Part shown: piece by piece, positions 1 through 49,030 of the stretch
How positions within the stretch are numbered: position 1 is the stretch's first letter
How the letters are laid out: every line of letters starts with the position of its first letter
Source of the DNA: Alviniconcha marisindica
Taxonomy: Eukaryota; Mollusca; Gastropoda; Provannidae
Length of the DNA: 64,000 bases
Assembly (NCBI GenBank): GCA_018857735.1
Contig: JABMCL010001566.1
Span: 30,001-94,000 of the forward strand
Direction: 5' to 3'
Notes under the pieces: generated by a model
The model's database searches: none
Seen by the model: only the letters and a program-made list of their open reading frames with translations
Told to the model about the DNA's origin: nothing
Made by a program: the position numbers and the translations under genes

Positions 1-200
1 CTGAACTCGATGGACAGACGTCGACTGGAAGTGTAGAGGTACAGCGCTGAGCTCTGAGCTCAGCGTCTTTCCTCACAAAACAGGACAAGAGTGAAGTGAT
101 GCAAAGAAACCTGGGCCAGTCGTAAACACAAATCGTGTGTGCTAATCAGTGTTCTTTCACTGTATACGTCCAAGTATGTGCTGCGCGTTTGTCTGTTTCT

Positions 201-201
<1 letters not shown>

Positions 202-293
<92 letters not shown>
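202..293. repeat. (TG)n microsatellite
   Basis: About 45 uninterrupted TG dinucleotides. The open frames here (poly-His/Thr, poly-Cys/Val) are artefacts of the repeat. Confidence 0.95.
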
Positions 294-294
<1 letters not shown>

Positions 295-341
295 AAACAC
301 TCTCATTTTGTGAAATACAATACAGGTAGATACACGTACAT

Positions 342-484
342 CTCTGTCTGTCTGTCTGTCTCTGAGCGTCTCTCTCTTTCTTTCTCTGTCTGTCTGTCTG
401 TCTCTCTTTGCATATAAAAAGGTATACATAAAGGTAAATAAAGTTTTATTTTTATTTTTTATCTTGTCTGATCTCTCTCTCTCT

Positions 485-528
<44 letters not shown>
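342..528. repeat. TCTG and (CT)n microsatellites
   Basis: Two pyrimidine-rich tracts, 342-405 and 473-528, separated by an AT-rich spacer. Confidence 0.9.
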
Positions 529-532
<4 letters not shown>

Positions 533-687
533 CTGGCAGTCATGGAATATTTCTTCGACAAGTTTTGTTTGACAGGAACCTGAGGCCTGGCATTTTGTAT
601 TGAACAGTGGAGGATTGGATATCACGTTCATTTAGGCACACCACTGATGACACAACCTTTTTCAGATGCCGTGAGAGAACCAGAACC

Positions 688-36851
<36,164 letters not shown>

Positions 36852-36904
36852 AACCCGCACCGCCCTGTCTCAGTGGCTTGTCACTGTGAACACTACACGT
36901 GGAA

Positions 36905-37030
36905 CTCGTCATTGATCACTGCACAATCCACCTACACATTGATCACTGCACAATCCACCTACACATTGATCACTGTAATCACTGCACATAGTCCACTTAG
37001 GCATTGACCACAGTAAACCAATCAGACATT
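36905..37030. repeat. Short tandem repeat after the stop codon
   Basis: Three to four units of attgatcactgcacaatcca, with ccacttag variants. Confidence 0.75.
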
Positions 37031-37061
37031 GATGACTGTAATATCTGCACACAGTCCAATT

Positions 37062-37540
37062 CGACATTAATAATAATAATAATAATATACAGTTATCATG
37101 CGCTCATCAACACCCTGAGCGCTCACATCATACATATTAACCTAAATACAATATTCTATACACACGTAGAGGACAGTCCTACCAAACAATTTAATTAAGG
37201 CATTATATGAACACACACACACACACACGCACACGCACACGCACACACACACAATGACTGTAGCAGAAACTGGGTATTGATATTAGTTGGGGCGGAAATA
37301 CTGTGAGAAGAGAAAGGTTTTCAGTTTGGCTTTAAAAAATGACAGGGTTGAGCAGTGTCTAAGGTCTTGTGGAAGTAGATTCCAAATGTAGGGTCGGCCA
37401 AAGCAAGAGAAAGTGCGAAAGCCATGAGTTTGGCATTTGTATTGCTGGATTTTCAGCATGCGAGTGTCAGAAGAAGAGCGTAGTGTACGAGACGGAGTGT
37501 AGACATGTAACGGTTCAGAGAGGACATAGTCCAGTTAGAC
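37062..37540 (+). mobile_element. Interspersed SINE/MITE-like element, copy B (longest)
   Basis: Starts with (TAA)n and the same catattaacctaaatacaat block as 6833-6978. Then come (AC)n and a body containing ggttttcagtttggctttaa and gattccaaatgtagggtcgg. The body looks like a family-wide element, but no protein is encoded. Confidence 0.6.
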
Positions 37541-37984
37541 ACTGGTCGCTGTAAACACTGGACTTTCCAGTTTTGCTCTCTGCTCCCCAACACTACGTTC
37601 CGTGTACACTTTGATCAAAGTGAATACATTCCATTTTGACATACAACGATGCACACGAGTGCCCTTGGTCTATTTTGACATTGCTTGTAGCACGTGATCG
37701 TCATCTACTGAGACACAGAACACAATACACAGTCAACTTATTCCGTTTTGACATGGAACCCTGACAGCATTTTGGTGTGGCCCTAACGTTGCCTGACATA
37801 CACACCCCCTCCATGGAAACAACCGACATTGTAAGCGCTGGAGCAACCAGCAAGATAAAAGTCAATATTACCGTTGAATATTAACATTCCACGGACCTGG
37901 GTGCTTCTGACTGCGTGCGACATTAAAAAAAATGCGGGTGTTCGTATGGCCTGAAACCTTTTTTATTTTGTCCATTGTATGTGT

Positions 37985-38092
37985 TTATTATTTTTCTGCA
38001 GCTTTTTTTTTGTACGGCGCATTGTGCCCCAGATCTTGCTAGGGATATGCGCCATAGAAATGTCCATTACCATTATTACCGCCGGAACCTGT
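37985..38092 (+). mobile_element. Interspersed element 3' tail
   Basis: tgctagggatatgcgccata followed by gaaatgtccattaccattatt. A gcgc-atagaaatgtcc(att)n end is a typical tail of short non-autonomous elements. It could belong to the same family as copies A-C. Confidence 0.4.
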
Positions 38093-38799
38093 GTTGTGAT
38101 TTCAAACGCTTGTGACCCTGTGACCTTGAACACATGACGTTTAACATAATCATTACGATTCCCTAGGAACTTGTGATTTCTACCGCATTTGACCCTGACG
38201 CATGACCTTCAACTTTAGCATTCCACAGGAACTATGTGATTTTAAATGCTTTGACCCTGTGTGACCTTGAAGACAACCTGTCTCCAGGTCACCCTGAATA
38301 CCCCTGGGCCACAACTGCTGTGGTCGTCATCGTTGCCGTTAACACTGTACGCTGGCGACTTGCCTTTCTGTTGCCCGTGGTCAGGGGACGGTTTGCTGCT
38401 TGACACACATCGGCCGACCACAGCTGTTCACTTGCTCCGCTCAGGGGGCCTTGGCTTCCTCTAGTGTGTCTGCGCTGGTCAAGCCCGTTGGTCAAGCCTG
38501 TCGGTCAGGCCTGTTGGTCAAGCTTGTTGGTCAAGCCTGCTGATTCCAGGGACTGGCGTTGGACCGAAGAAGACCTGTGTGATATGATTGCACGCGAAGT
38601 TGCTGTGTAATCGATTTTTGGTTTTAAGGTCAGAAGTGAACAACGGTTCTAATTAAGTCACCCTGACTTCCCATGGTGTATTAATACATCTGTTCCCGTT
38701 GCCACGCTGTGCAAACTGTGCGCTTGTTTTTGCCAAGCACACTGACGTACTGCACTCTTTGATTACACGTCGGCTGCAAGCGTTTTTGTTGTTTGTTTA

Positions 38800-38822
38800 C
38801 GTGTGTGTGTGTGTGTGTGAGG

Positions 38823-38865
<43 letters not shown>

Positions 38866-38875
38866 AGTGTGGAGT

Positions 38876-38937
<62 letters not shown>

Positions 38938-38957
38938 AGAGGAGAGAGAGAGAGAGG

Positions 38958-39000
<43 letters not shown>

Positions 39001-39010
39001 GGGGGGAGAG
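38800..39010. repeat. (TG)n and (GA)n compound microsatellite
   Basis: TG tract at 38800-38860, then GA-rich DNA to 39010. Confidence 0.95.
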
Positions 39011-39182
39011 AACGTGATTGTGGTATGGTGTGATGGCTGGGTACGCGCTGAATCAGTGTTGGTGTGGAGTTATGGCTGATGTTTGCGCTTCTGTGTGTGT
39101 GTGTTCGCGCTGTATTACGGCCTGATATTTCAGCTTTGTGTGTGTGTTTGTGTGCGTGTATTACGCGCCTGGTATTTCAGCT

Positions 39183-39213
<31 letters not shown>

Positions 39214-39833
39214 CGCGCTCGTGTGTGCTTCTTCTTTATTTCGTAGTTTATTAATTTTTGGCTCCTCCCCCCAGTAAATAATTGTCCCTTCCTGTTTTGT
39301 AGGTAGACACTAAAAAGCAATGGGCTGGCCATGCCCGTTTTATTCAAATAAATTATGTATGTATTGCTATCAGTTAAAAGTGGTTTTCTTCTGCTATAAG
39401 TGCTGCGTGTAATGAAGGTAGCCAGGTTAGTCACGCTTGGCTGTCAAAGCGAGTCATTTTTCTAACTGTTCACGGTTGAAGCATCTGCAACTGGTCGCTT
39501 CTGCGTGCTTTAACTGGTGTGTGTGTGCGCGTGCGTGCTGCTGTGTGTGTGCGCGTGCGTGCGTATGTGTGTATGTGTGTGAGCGCGCTCGAGTGCGTGC
39601 GTGCGTATGTGTAAATCTACAACGCCGGTCATATCAGAGAGTAGAGAGGGGGGGGGGTAGCTTTTCATGTTAAAATGGAGCACTGCTATCAATTTTACAA
39701 CGACTGTTTACTCAGTGTTGCACCATGGAAACAGTCGTGTAGACTGTAGGAAAATGTTTGCCTTCCTAAGGAAGTGTGTTGACGAAATCCGTCTGTCTGT
39801 CTTAGTCTGTCGGCGGCAAGCTAACGACTTCAA

Positions 39834-39880
39834 AATGTACATTTATCAGGCGCTTATCAACGCCCTCAGCGCTGAAAGGC
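39834..39880 (+). mobile_element. Interspersed element, copy C (fragment)
   Basis: tgtacatttatcaggcgctt and atcaacgccctcagcgctg match the core of copies A and B; the rest is missing. Confidence 0.55.
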
Positions 39881-39959
39881 TTTGGTGCAGACACACACAC
39901 CCCTCCCTCTTCCCCTACTTGATTTTGTAAAAGTTTTATTAAATTTTAAGTGGCTTTGT

Positions 39960-39965
39960 AATAAA
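39960..39965 (+). terminator. Candidate poly(A) signal AATAAA (PIK3AP1-like gene)
   Basis: AATAAA followed by a T/G-containing stretch (ctgtctttgttc), in a sensible place for the 3' end of a + strand transcript. A second candidate lies at 39347-39352. The assignment is only positional. Confidence 0.25.
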
Positions 39966-39990
39966 CCTGTCTTTGTTCAAGGCATTATTT

Positions 39991-40604
39991 AATTACACAT
40001 AACAGAAAATAAAACAAATTTCTCACGTAAAAATGGACTGAGTGCGTGTATGTGAGTGTGTGTGTGGGTGATGGAGGGGGACGGTAAACAGAGTGCACAC
40101 GACCTGATGCATATTAACAAAAACCCAAACCACACAATTCCTTCAGATCATTTTTAATTCTTCAATCTGACAGTAAAAGCCGGGCTAAACGACAGGTATC
40201 AGCACAAGGTGAGTACAGACATTTACAATATGCCAACGGGGACTGGTACACAGGGTTACGTGTAGGTCAAACAAATGTCTATGTACATGAGCATTAATTA
40301 AGTCATTTATTAAATAGAACTCTGATCTATTAGTAGTAGGAGTAGGGCGGTTATTAATGACTCATGATTACATGGTTAACAAAACCACTGAACACATTGC
40401 CCCAGGGTGGGGACAAGCCACCAACTGATCACTGCTCACTCAGCACTCAAACTTAAATAAGTCTACTGCAAGCACGCACATCTTCACGTCAATAGCAAAC
40501 AAAAATCATTATACTGATAAGGATCTAGATTACACTCCTCCGCCTTTTTTTCCCTTTAGTTTTTATGTTCTTCACACGGCAGTAGCAGGAGCGAAAGCCA
40601 AGAA
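39991..40604. other. Intergenic, unique
   Basis: AT-rich sequence with no recognised feature; possible 3' ends of either gene cannot be excluded. Confidence 0.4.
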
Positions 40605-40746
40605 CCTTTATGAAACACACACACACACTCACTCACACACACACACAAAGACACACACACACTCACTCACTCACTCACACATACACAAAGACACACACAC
40701 ACACACACCCACACAGAGCGGAAAGAAGGGGGGGGGGGGGGGGGAG
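40605..40746. repeat. (AC)n tract and G run
   Basis: CACA/CTCA repeats to about 40714, then about 16 G residues near 40729-40744. Confidence 0.9.
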
Positions 40747-40819
40747 GGCCTATGTACAGAAACGGTGCTGTCCCAGAAGCCAGGTAAGACAGTAGCCCCA
40801 CGCCACAAGAGAAGGCGAG

Positions 40820-41560
40820 TGTCGTCAGGAGGGAAGATGCGACCCCACAAGAGAAGTCAGGAGGGAAGATGCGACCCCACAAGAGAAGTCAGGAGGGAAG
40901 AAGTGACCCCACAAGAGAGGTCAGGAGGGAAGATGCGACCCCACAAGAGAAGTCAGGAGGGAAGAAGTGACCCCACAAGAGAAGTCAGGAGGGAAGAAGG
41001 GACCCCGCAAGAGAAGTCAGGAGGGAAGAAGGGACCCCACAAGAGAAGTCAGGAGGGAAGAAGGGACCCCGCAAGAGAAGTCAGGAGGGAAGAAGGGACC
41101 CCACAAGAGAAGTCAGGAGGGAAGAAGGGACCCCACAAGAGAAGTCAGGAGGGAAGAAGGGACCCCACAAGAGAAGTCAGGAGGGAAGAAGGGACCCCGC
41201 AAGAGAAGTCAGGAGGGAAGAAGGGACCCCACAAGAGAAGTCAGGAGGGAAGAAGGGACCCCACAAGAGAAGTCAGGAGGGAAGAAGGGACCCCACAAGA
41301 GAAGTCAGGAGGGAAGAAGGGACCCCACAAGAGAAGTCAGGAGGGAAGAAGGGACCCCACAAGAGAAGTCAGGAGGGAAGAAGGACCCCACAAGAGAAGT
41401 CAGGAGGGAAGAAGGGACCCCACAAGAGAAGTCAGGAGGGAAGAAGGGACCCCACAAGAGAAGTCAGGAGGGAAGAAGGGACCCCACAAGAGAAGTCAGG
41501 AGGGAAGAAGGGACCCCACAAGAGAAGTCAGGAGGGAAGAAGGGACCCCACAAGAGACGA
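40820..41560. repeat. 32-bp minisatellite
   Basis: About 23 units of agaagtcaggagggaagaag plus ggaccccacaag. The first three or four units carry gatgcg instead of gaaggg. Open frames here (up to 306 codons) are artefacts. Confidence 0.95.
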
Positions 41561-41599
41561 GTCCAGGTGGTGTACGTCATGGAACCAGTGAAGGGAAGA

Positions 41600-42150
41600 C
41601 GCAGCCAGTCACCACACTGGTGTCCGGCTCTACAACTTCCCTAAACACTGTCGGTACACCATGTCCGTCTCTACAACTTCCCTAAACACTGTCGGTACAC
41701 CATGTCCGTCTCTACAACTTCCCTAAACACTCTCTGTACACCATGTCCGTCTCTACAACTTCCCTAAACACTCTCTGTACACCATGTCCGTCTCTACAAC
41801 TTCCCTAAACACTCTCTGTACACCATGTCCGTCTCTACAACTTCCCTAAACACTCTCTGTACACCATGTCCGTCTCTACAACTTCCCTAAACACTCGCTG
41901 TACACCATGTCCGTCTCTACAACTTCCCTAAACACTCTCTGTACACCATGTCCGTCTCTACAACTACCCTAAACATTCTCTGTACACCATGTCCGTCTCT
42001 ACAACTTCCCTAAACACTCTCTGTACACCATGTCCGTCTCTACAACTTCCCTAAACACTCTCTGTACACCATGTCCGTCTCTACAACTACCCTAAACATT
42101 CTCTGTACACCATGTCCGTCTCTACAACCTCCCTAAACGTTCTCTTTTGA
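41600..42150. repeat. 41-bp minisatellite
   Basis: About 13 units of ctctacaacttccctaaaca and ctctctgtacaccatgtcc. Confidence 0.95.
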
Positions 42151-42174
42151 CCAACTCTCACTCTCCCCTATCGC

Positions 42175-42175
<1 letters not shown>

Positions 42176-42220
<45 letters not shown>
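42176..42220. repeat. C homopolymer of 45 bases
   Basis: Uninterrupted C run, immediately followed by AG. On the other strand it is a G45 run with strong quadruplex potential. The true length is uncertain in any sequencing data. Confidence 0.8.
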
Positions 42221-42968
42221 AGTGTATGTACAATAATGGTCTTCAGCAGGATCAGATTTTTGACAAACCGCTGCTCTGTGTTTAGCATTGGAGAAGCAAA
42301 AATCTGACGGCTCCTGAAGGGACTGATGCACCCAACGAGTTCCTTATGAAGGGACTACAGGCTTTTCTTCCCTTTAGTGTTTTTTTCCCTCTCATCTTAC
42401 GCTAAGGTCTTCCAGACCTAAATGTTAATAATGCCTCAACAATCAATTATCTGCTTCTTTTTTTAAAGTGGGAAATCAGGTGACGTTCACTGCCAGCATA
42501 GTTGTTTTGGTCAAGAACATCTGCTGGAAGGTCCAGCCTTTTTCCTTTTTTATTTCCTTTTTATTTTTTCTCCTTCCGTCATCATTCAGCTAGTTCCACC
42601 CCAAGACACGTCAAACCTACTGAATCAAGAGAGGAAAATGCCATTCACGTAATAAGCCATTATTCCATAGAACAAGAAAAAAATCACAAATATCCCCAAA
42701 TTTTTCACTGGAAGAATTGCTGATCAGTTTCACTGTCAGCTATGTTCAGTCAATCAAAAATTTACTTCGTGTGCTGCTCACTTACGACTCCTTTCCGCCT
42801 TGAACAAGCCTCTGCCTTTAACTTTCCGGAAGAGAAGGGTCATTAAAAAAAAAAAAATATATATATATATATGAACTCTTCATTATTATTATTTTTTTAA
42901 ACAAAATGTCAAATCGTCTTCAATTTGCTGATAGCAAAGAAGTATAAAAAAAGAAATAAGTGCCCAGA
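42221..42968. other. Intergenic, unique
   Basis: Nothing recognised apart from short A/T runs near 42843-42900. Confidence 0.4.
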
Positions 42969-43034
<66 letters not shown>

Positions 43035-43071
43035 GAGACGAACTAGATATACAGAGAGAGGAGAGAGAGAG

Positions 43072-43107
<36 letters not shown>

Positions 43108-43121
43108 AGAGACGAACCAGA

Positions 43122-43199
<78 letters not shown>

Positions 43200-43215
43200 A
43201 GAGAGAACTCAGAAC

Positions 43216-43296
<81 letters not shown>

Positions 43297-43395
43297 ATTT
43301 ATAAGAGAGAGAGAGGAGAGGGGGGGGAGAGGAGGAGGGGAGAGGAGAGAGGAGGAGAGGGGAGGGAGAGAGGAGGGGGGGGGAGGGGGGGGAGA
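42969..43395. repeat. (GA)n-rich tract
   Basis: Purine tract with three non-repeat islands (gaactagatatac, gaaccagaactc, gaactttattac), then G-rich DNA. Confidence 0.95.
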
Positions 43396-43989
43396 GATGG
43401 ATGGGAGTTTAACAGGACGGGCTGACACTGTCACAGCCCATACACAGTCTTCTCACTCTCAGGGAGGGGAAAAGAAAAACACAACAAACATACATGAAGC
43501 CTTTCCAGTCAAAATGTTGATCATTTGCACAGAAGATCTGTCCAACTCACACACACACACACACACACACTATATCCCTGTCTCATGACTTGTCCCCACC
43601 CAGTCGATTGCCTGACGAGGCAGGCTGAATGCTGACAAACCTGAAAGCCTGGTCCCAAACTGGACAGAGCCACAGGTCTGGTCAAAATGTACATGATGCG
43701 CTCAGACTGCAGTCTGAATCAGGAAATTCATGAACGCGATGGGCTAAACTCAGCAATGCATGCAGCATAAAAATCAAACATGAACTGTACAAAAAATGGA
43801 CAAGGGGAAGGGGAAAGAACATGTGGAAATAATTACACAGAAATATAAAGGCGCTGTTGACTCAGTTTAACACAGATGGCTAGAACTTCTACTATTAACT
43901 CCAACTGGCTCTGTTTGTATCCCCATTGACTCCCAATCCCACAAAACGTCAGTGCACGATAAACATGGCTACGGATGCATCAGATATAC
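43396..43989. other. Intergenic, unique
   Basis: A short (AC)n at 43549-43570. No gene recognised. Confidence 0.4.
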
Positions 43990-44240
43990 TGGTCATCTCC
44001 GTGACTGTCTTCAGCTTTACACACACACACACACCCGTATCACTCGTACCACACTTTCCTCTTGGCTCCCTTGCCTTTTCCGTCTTCAGCCCTTCTACAC
44101 GGAATGACTTCCTCTTGGACAGAAATCCTCTCTGGACTCTTTTTGTTGGTGCCCAAAACAACAGACCCGCCATGTTTTCCACTCTGCGCTTCTATCTTCC
44201 TCTGCCACAAATCCCTGTTTATTGTCTGGTTACATGTAAA
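43990..44240 (+). mobile_element. Possible decayed LINE 3' fragment
   Basis: A + strand reading gives LAFSVFSPSTRNDFLLDRNP. This is similar to the F-x-x-FGPSTWN-LP-x-x-R pattern found near the C-terminus of many LINE reverse transcriptases, followed by the dispersed segment shared with 4870-4946. Too short and decayed to classify; non-functional. Confidence 0.35.
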
Positions 44241-44454
44241 CTGTGTATATACTCATGTGGCCTATGTGCATGTACACGCTTAATATAGTCTCTCTGGACA
44301 AGATCCTGCCCTATACATATACTACAATTATTATTTACTATTCATTTTAAGGATGATGGACAAGTGAAACCAACATAGTTCTCTTCCCTTGTGCTTATAT
44401 TTTTATCCCTGTGCAATAAAGTAGCATTCACTAGAGCCACACCTAGTGAAAGTG
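44241..44454. other. Intergenic spacer
   Basis: No feature recognised. Confidence 0.35.
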
Positions 44455-44765
44455 ATAACAAAGGAGAAGACAAGCCTTTGCCCTTTGAAATAGCCAGTGA
44501 CTGACCCACATTGACCTGTCCTTCACAATGACTTGCCCTTTGAATGTGAAATAGTCAGTGACTGACCCACATTGACCTGTCCTTCATGATGACTTGCCCT
44601 TTGAATGTGAAATAGCCAGTGACTGACCCACAATGATCTGTCCTTCACAATGACTTGCCCTTTGAATCTGAACTAGCCACTGACTGACCCACAATGACCT
44701 GCCCTTCACAATGACTTGCCCTTTGAATCTGAACTAGCCACTGACTGACCCACAATGTCTCTGCC
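44455..44765. repeat. about 61-bp minisatellite
   Basis: Five units with tgactgacccacattgacct and gacttgccctttgaatgtg. Confidence 0.9.
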
Positions 44766-45404
44766 CTGGAAGCCAGCAGAAAAGCAGTGCACTAAAGAAC
44801 AGGACACTGATGACTAGCTGTAAACTCTGGACAAGCTTGGAGGAATCCTGTCTGGGTGAAGGGACACTTACAGTTATGCACTTTCAGAAAGTGAGGTCAT
44901 TCATGAAATGAAGAGGTCAATGGCTTAATGATGGCAATGTCACAAAGTGTGCTGCAGGACACCTTGATTATATCTTTCACTGTCACAGACTGTCTTGGGA
45001 ATTAACTCTGCTGAGACTCAGAGCCAGAACACTGAAGCAGCTGGAACTGATACAAGCCAGCCAAGTGGAACCCAGCTTATCAAAAGTTCACCAGAGCTTC
45101 CAGTGTTGGAGAACATGGTACAAGTCAAATGTAATGTGTGCCACCCACTTAAACCAGTTTATTCGAGCCTGACTGGACATGTCGCATTTGGCATTATATA
45201 TGCATGGACAACTACTCCAAACACACTTCACAGAATGGAATTTCTGTTGGCCATTTCTCATATTGTACTAATTACACGGAAAACTTGTATCATCCAGAGA
45301 TGAAAACAGCTACTTGATTCTATTTTCCAGTTGCAATCAAAAGCACAATCAAATAGTGGGTAAACTACAAATGTGCCCGGCCAGCATTATTTCAATGAAA
45401 CTGA
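44766..45404. other. Intergenic, unique
   Basis: An open frame at 44995-45303 (102 codons, + strand) has no recognisable domain and no splice context; treated as chance. Confidence 0.4.
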
Positions 45405-45675
45405 ACACTTGTGATTGTGGTATCAGTCTGTAACACTTGTGACTGTTATCAGTCTGTAACACTTGTGACTGTGTGATCAGTCTGTAACACTTTTATGTTA
45501 TCAGTCTGTAACACTTTTGACTTATCAGTCTATAACACTTGTGATTGTGTTATCAGTCTGTAACATTTGTGATGGTGTTATCAGTCTGTATCACTTGTGA
45601 TAGTGTTATCAGTCTGTAACACTTGTGACTGTTATCAGTCTGTAACAGTTGTGGTTGTGTTATCAGTCTATAATG
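45405..45675. repeat. 28-bp minisatellite
   Basis: About 10 units of gttatcagtctgtaacactt plus gtgactgt, with deletions. Confidence 0.9.
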
Positions 45676-45719
45676 CCTGGCTGTGTTGCTGCTGACAGAT
45701 GTAACATGTTGTCACTCAG

Positions 45720-45880
45720 CCTCGGATCTTCAATGTTTTGAGGAAGGGCATGAGGAGCCTAGGGGAGAATTATTTTATTATATCAGCTCTGTCACCTGGA
45801 ACTCTCTTCCACTCCAAAAACCTACTTCTCATCTGCATACTGATTTATCATATCTTTCTTCTCTTTTCCACTAACCCATC
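45720..45880 (+). mobile_element. Possible retroelement remnant
   Basis: A + strand reading gives ISSVTWNSLPLQ, with a WNSLP motif like that of LINE reverse transcriptase C-termini. Weak, single motif. Confidence 0.2.
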
Positions 45881-45912
45881 ACTACTAATCCATCTATTTG
45901 CATGTGCTCAAG

Positions 45913-45966
<54 letters not shown>
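45913..45966. repeat. (TG)n microsatellite
   Basis: About 27 TG units. Confidence 0.95.
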
Positions 45967-45970
<4 letters not shown>

Positions 45971-46804
45971 TGATGACTGCATGCATCTGTAGGACTGTGT
46001 AAGTGAGCTGGGCTCTTACGAGATGGAACGCCCAAATATAATCTATCATTATATTATCATTTCTAACGTAAACGTGTGACCGCTGTCATGGCGATTCAAA
46101 GAAGACTAGGGAAATGTGAGGCATACCTTTTAAAAGCAGTAGATGCAAGCTAAAACCTTAAAAATAAAACCAGTGACGTGAAGCAACCTTACAACCCACA
46201 TCATCAACAGAAAGAATCAGAGTTCAGTTAGATTTAGTGTCCACTCTGACTTGCAGTGTCTATGTATAATTATAAAGCAAAGTAAAAAAAAAAAAAATAA
46301 TAATAATAATAATAATAATTAAAAACTGGATAAAAAAGGGGCGTTCATCCAGATTACCATACCTGGCCTTGCACGTTTGGCCTGCTCTACTTGTCAACTA
46401 ATTCAAACTAAATAAACAGCGTTTGCATCCACTAATCCCTAGGCTCACCAGGGAACAGAAAGACACATTCAACAGCTACTCTGTCACGAACTCGTCTCAA
46501 TGCACTCTGCAATGACAAGAAACCGGCATTCAGGTCAGACAGACATGAATTCAGCAGTCAGCCTCCAAGACTCCAGGCACCCCACCACTCTCCACTCTCC
46601 CAGCTCTGCTTTCTCTGTTTATTTACAAGAGGTAGGTGTGGATTAGAAAAAGGATCCTCTCCCGGGGGCAACAGTTAAAACCTTTCACCAACAGTAATAA
46701 TGTCCTCTTTATTATCCTGCATTCTTTACGGCCCCTTGCAGTAGAACTGGGTCAGCCTTTCAGGCAAAGGGCAGCTGCCGCTGAGACCGCTCGCTGTCAG
46801 TGGA
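45967..46804. other. Intergenic, unique
   Basis: A-run plus (TAA)n at 46286-46320; otherwise no feature recognised. Confidence 0.4.
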
Positions 46805-47375
46805 GTGGACATGCCCAACACTGTTGACACTTTTACTGACACCAGTGATCACTACTTTTACTGACACCAGTGATCACCACAATTTTACCGACACCAGTGA
46901 TCACCACGCTTTTACCGACACCAGTGATCACCACACTTGTACTGACACCAGTGATCACCACACTTTTACTGACACCAGTGATCACCACACTTTTACTGAC
47001 ACCAGTATCACACTTTTATTGACACCAGTGATTGCTACACTTTTACTGACACCAGTGGTCACACTTTTACTGACACCAGTTATTGCTACACTTTTACTGA
47101 CACCAGTGATCACACTTTTACCGACACCAGTTATTGCCACACTTTTACTGACACCAGTAATCACACTTTTACTGACACCAGTGATCACACATTTACTGAC
47201 ACCAGTGATCATGCCTTTTACTGTCACCAGTGATTGCTACATTTTTACTGACACCAGTGATTACACTTTTACTGACACCAATGATTGCTACACTTTTTAC
47301 TGACACCAGTGGTCACACTTGCTGACACCAGTGATCACTACAGTTTTGCTGACACCAGTGATCACTACACTAACC
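46805..47375. repeat. 21-25-bp minisatellite
   Basis: About 23 units of cttttactgacaccagtgat with short cacca or tgcta linkers. Confidence 0.95.
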
Positions 47376-48537
47376 TAACACAGGGAACCAGATTTTGCAA
47401 TGGGAACAGCAAACGTTTTGCTGACCGACATGCAAAAGCTGGAAACAATCACTTTCTGGTACCTTCAAAACTCTCCTGCTGCCTTTACAATGGGTCACGG
47501 TCATCCAGCCTGCTCTATCAACTAGCACAGCTCAACGGTGGTTAGTATCATCCAGTTTCAAACTTTTCGCTCAAGGAGCACATGAAAAAGCATTGACATG
47601 TCTTGTTTTTTGCCCTGTCCAGACACGCACAAACCAACTCACTTAAGTCCAACAACTGTAAACAGTTTCAAATCAACTGGACCTGAGTTTGCAAAGAAAA
47701 TACAAGTTCTGTTAAATTTCCTATCTTTCACACATCACTGTGACCTTGAAAGCTGTACATCATACGAAAGTGTTAAACCTTTATGAAGGTGACCATCATG
47801 AAAAGACTCCAACATCAGAGAAAAAGTAACGTTCAGGCCTTTTTCAAAACTACTAGCAGTCCTTTAAGTAGAGGCAAAAGTCACAAAAAGCACCTTGTGC
47901 ATGATCGCAGAAGGTTTTAACTCATTTGGGTCAGAAGAAGGAAACATATATATACATACAACTTTCAATTTGACCTTGCCAGTATCATTTTAACCTGGAA
48001 TTATGGTCCAAGTCACTGAAACAAGTATGAATAGGTAAAGTTCACTGGATGATCATGCAAACTTTGAAAGCTGCAGTTTTAATAGCAACCACAAAAAATC
48101 CAGTCACAGATTATTATTTTTTTAGAGAATAGCTTTATGCCAGACTAGTGCTGACCATTGTGATACAGACTAATGATTTTTCACTGGAGTCGAAAACTGT
48201 TCTCTGGATGTAACTGCCATCATGAATGACCCTGACACAGTAACCGTCACTACAGCTTTGAAACAAGCCTAAAAAAAACTGCCTCTGAAGCAGTGAGACA
48301 CAGACAGCCTTCAGTAAGTCTCTCTGCTCTCCATCCACAAAGCTACCCGTCTGTGTAACTACCGCCACTGGGAACGGCAACAGCAAACAGCCATACAAGT
48401 AACAACACGGTGAACTTATTCTAGTCAGACAGAGGATTCAACATGCTGTTCACAAACTTCCCCGTGTACCCGACTTCCAGGCAGCCTTGCGAACGGTGTA
48501 GATATGAAAGGGCAGCCATGGATGCGAACGGGTGTGA
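47376..48537. other. Intergenic, unique
   Basis: About 1.1 kb without arrays; no exon recognised on either strand. Confidence 0.4.
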
Positions 48538-49030
48538 GATGATGTGACAAGGTGGTCAGAGGACGGTGAATATGACAATGAAAGGGGGCTGTGCAATGAT
48601 GTGACAAGGTGGTCAGAGGACGGTGAATATGACAATGAAAGGGGGACATGTGATGATGTGACAAGGTGGTCAGAGGATGATGAATATGACAATGAAAGGG
48701 GGACATGCGATGATGTGACAAGGTGGTCAGAGGATGATGAATATGACAATGAAAGGGGGACATGCGATGATGTGACAAGGTGGTCAGAGGACGGTGAATA
48801 TGACAATGAAAGGGGGACATGTACATGATGTGACAAGGTGGTCAGAGGATGATGAATATGACAATGAAAGGGGGACATGGATGATGTGACAAGGTGGTCA
48901 GAGGACGATGAATATGACAATGAAAGGGGGCTGTGCAATGTGACTAGGTGGTCAGAGGACGATGAATATGACAATGAAAGGGGGCTGGACAATGATGTGA
49001 CAAGGTGGTCAGAGGACGATGAATATGGCT
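48538..49030. repeat. 57-bp minisatellite
   Basis: Eight to nine units with gtgacaaggtggtcagagga and gaatatgacaatgaaaggg. Being a multiple of 3, it gives an open acidic frame (VTRWSEDGEYDNERG) that is not supported as a gene. Confidence 0.95.

Larger units (their letters stand above)
1..665. other. 5' flank or intron upstream of coding exon 1, microsatellite-rich
   Basis: Contains (TG)n at 202-293, TCTG/CT tracts at 342-405 and (CT)n at 473-528. A possible acceptor ends at 665. No promoter motif or earlier coding exon was identified. Confidence 0.6.
36852..39990 (+). other. 3' flank / possible 3' UTR of the PIK3AP1-like gene
   Basis: Non-coding stretch after the stop. It contains a short repeat (36905-37030), an interspersed element (37062-37540), an element tail (37985-38092), short ggtcaagcctgt-type repeats (38465-38540) and TG/GA tracts (38800-39010). 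AATAAA hexamers lie at 39347-39352 and 39960-39965, but the actual cleavage site cannot be chosen from sequence alone. Confidence 0.35.

Noticed and set aside
43990..45880. Viral integration or intact retroelement
   Set aside because: Only short decayed motifs (PSTRND, WNSLP) are visible. No long reverse transcriptase, integrase or terminal repeats were found.
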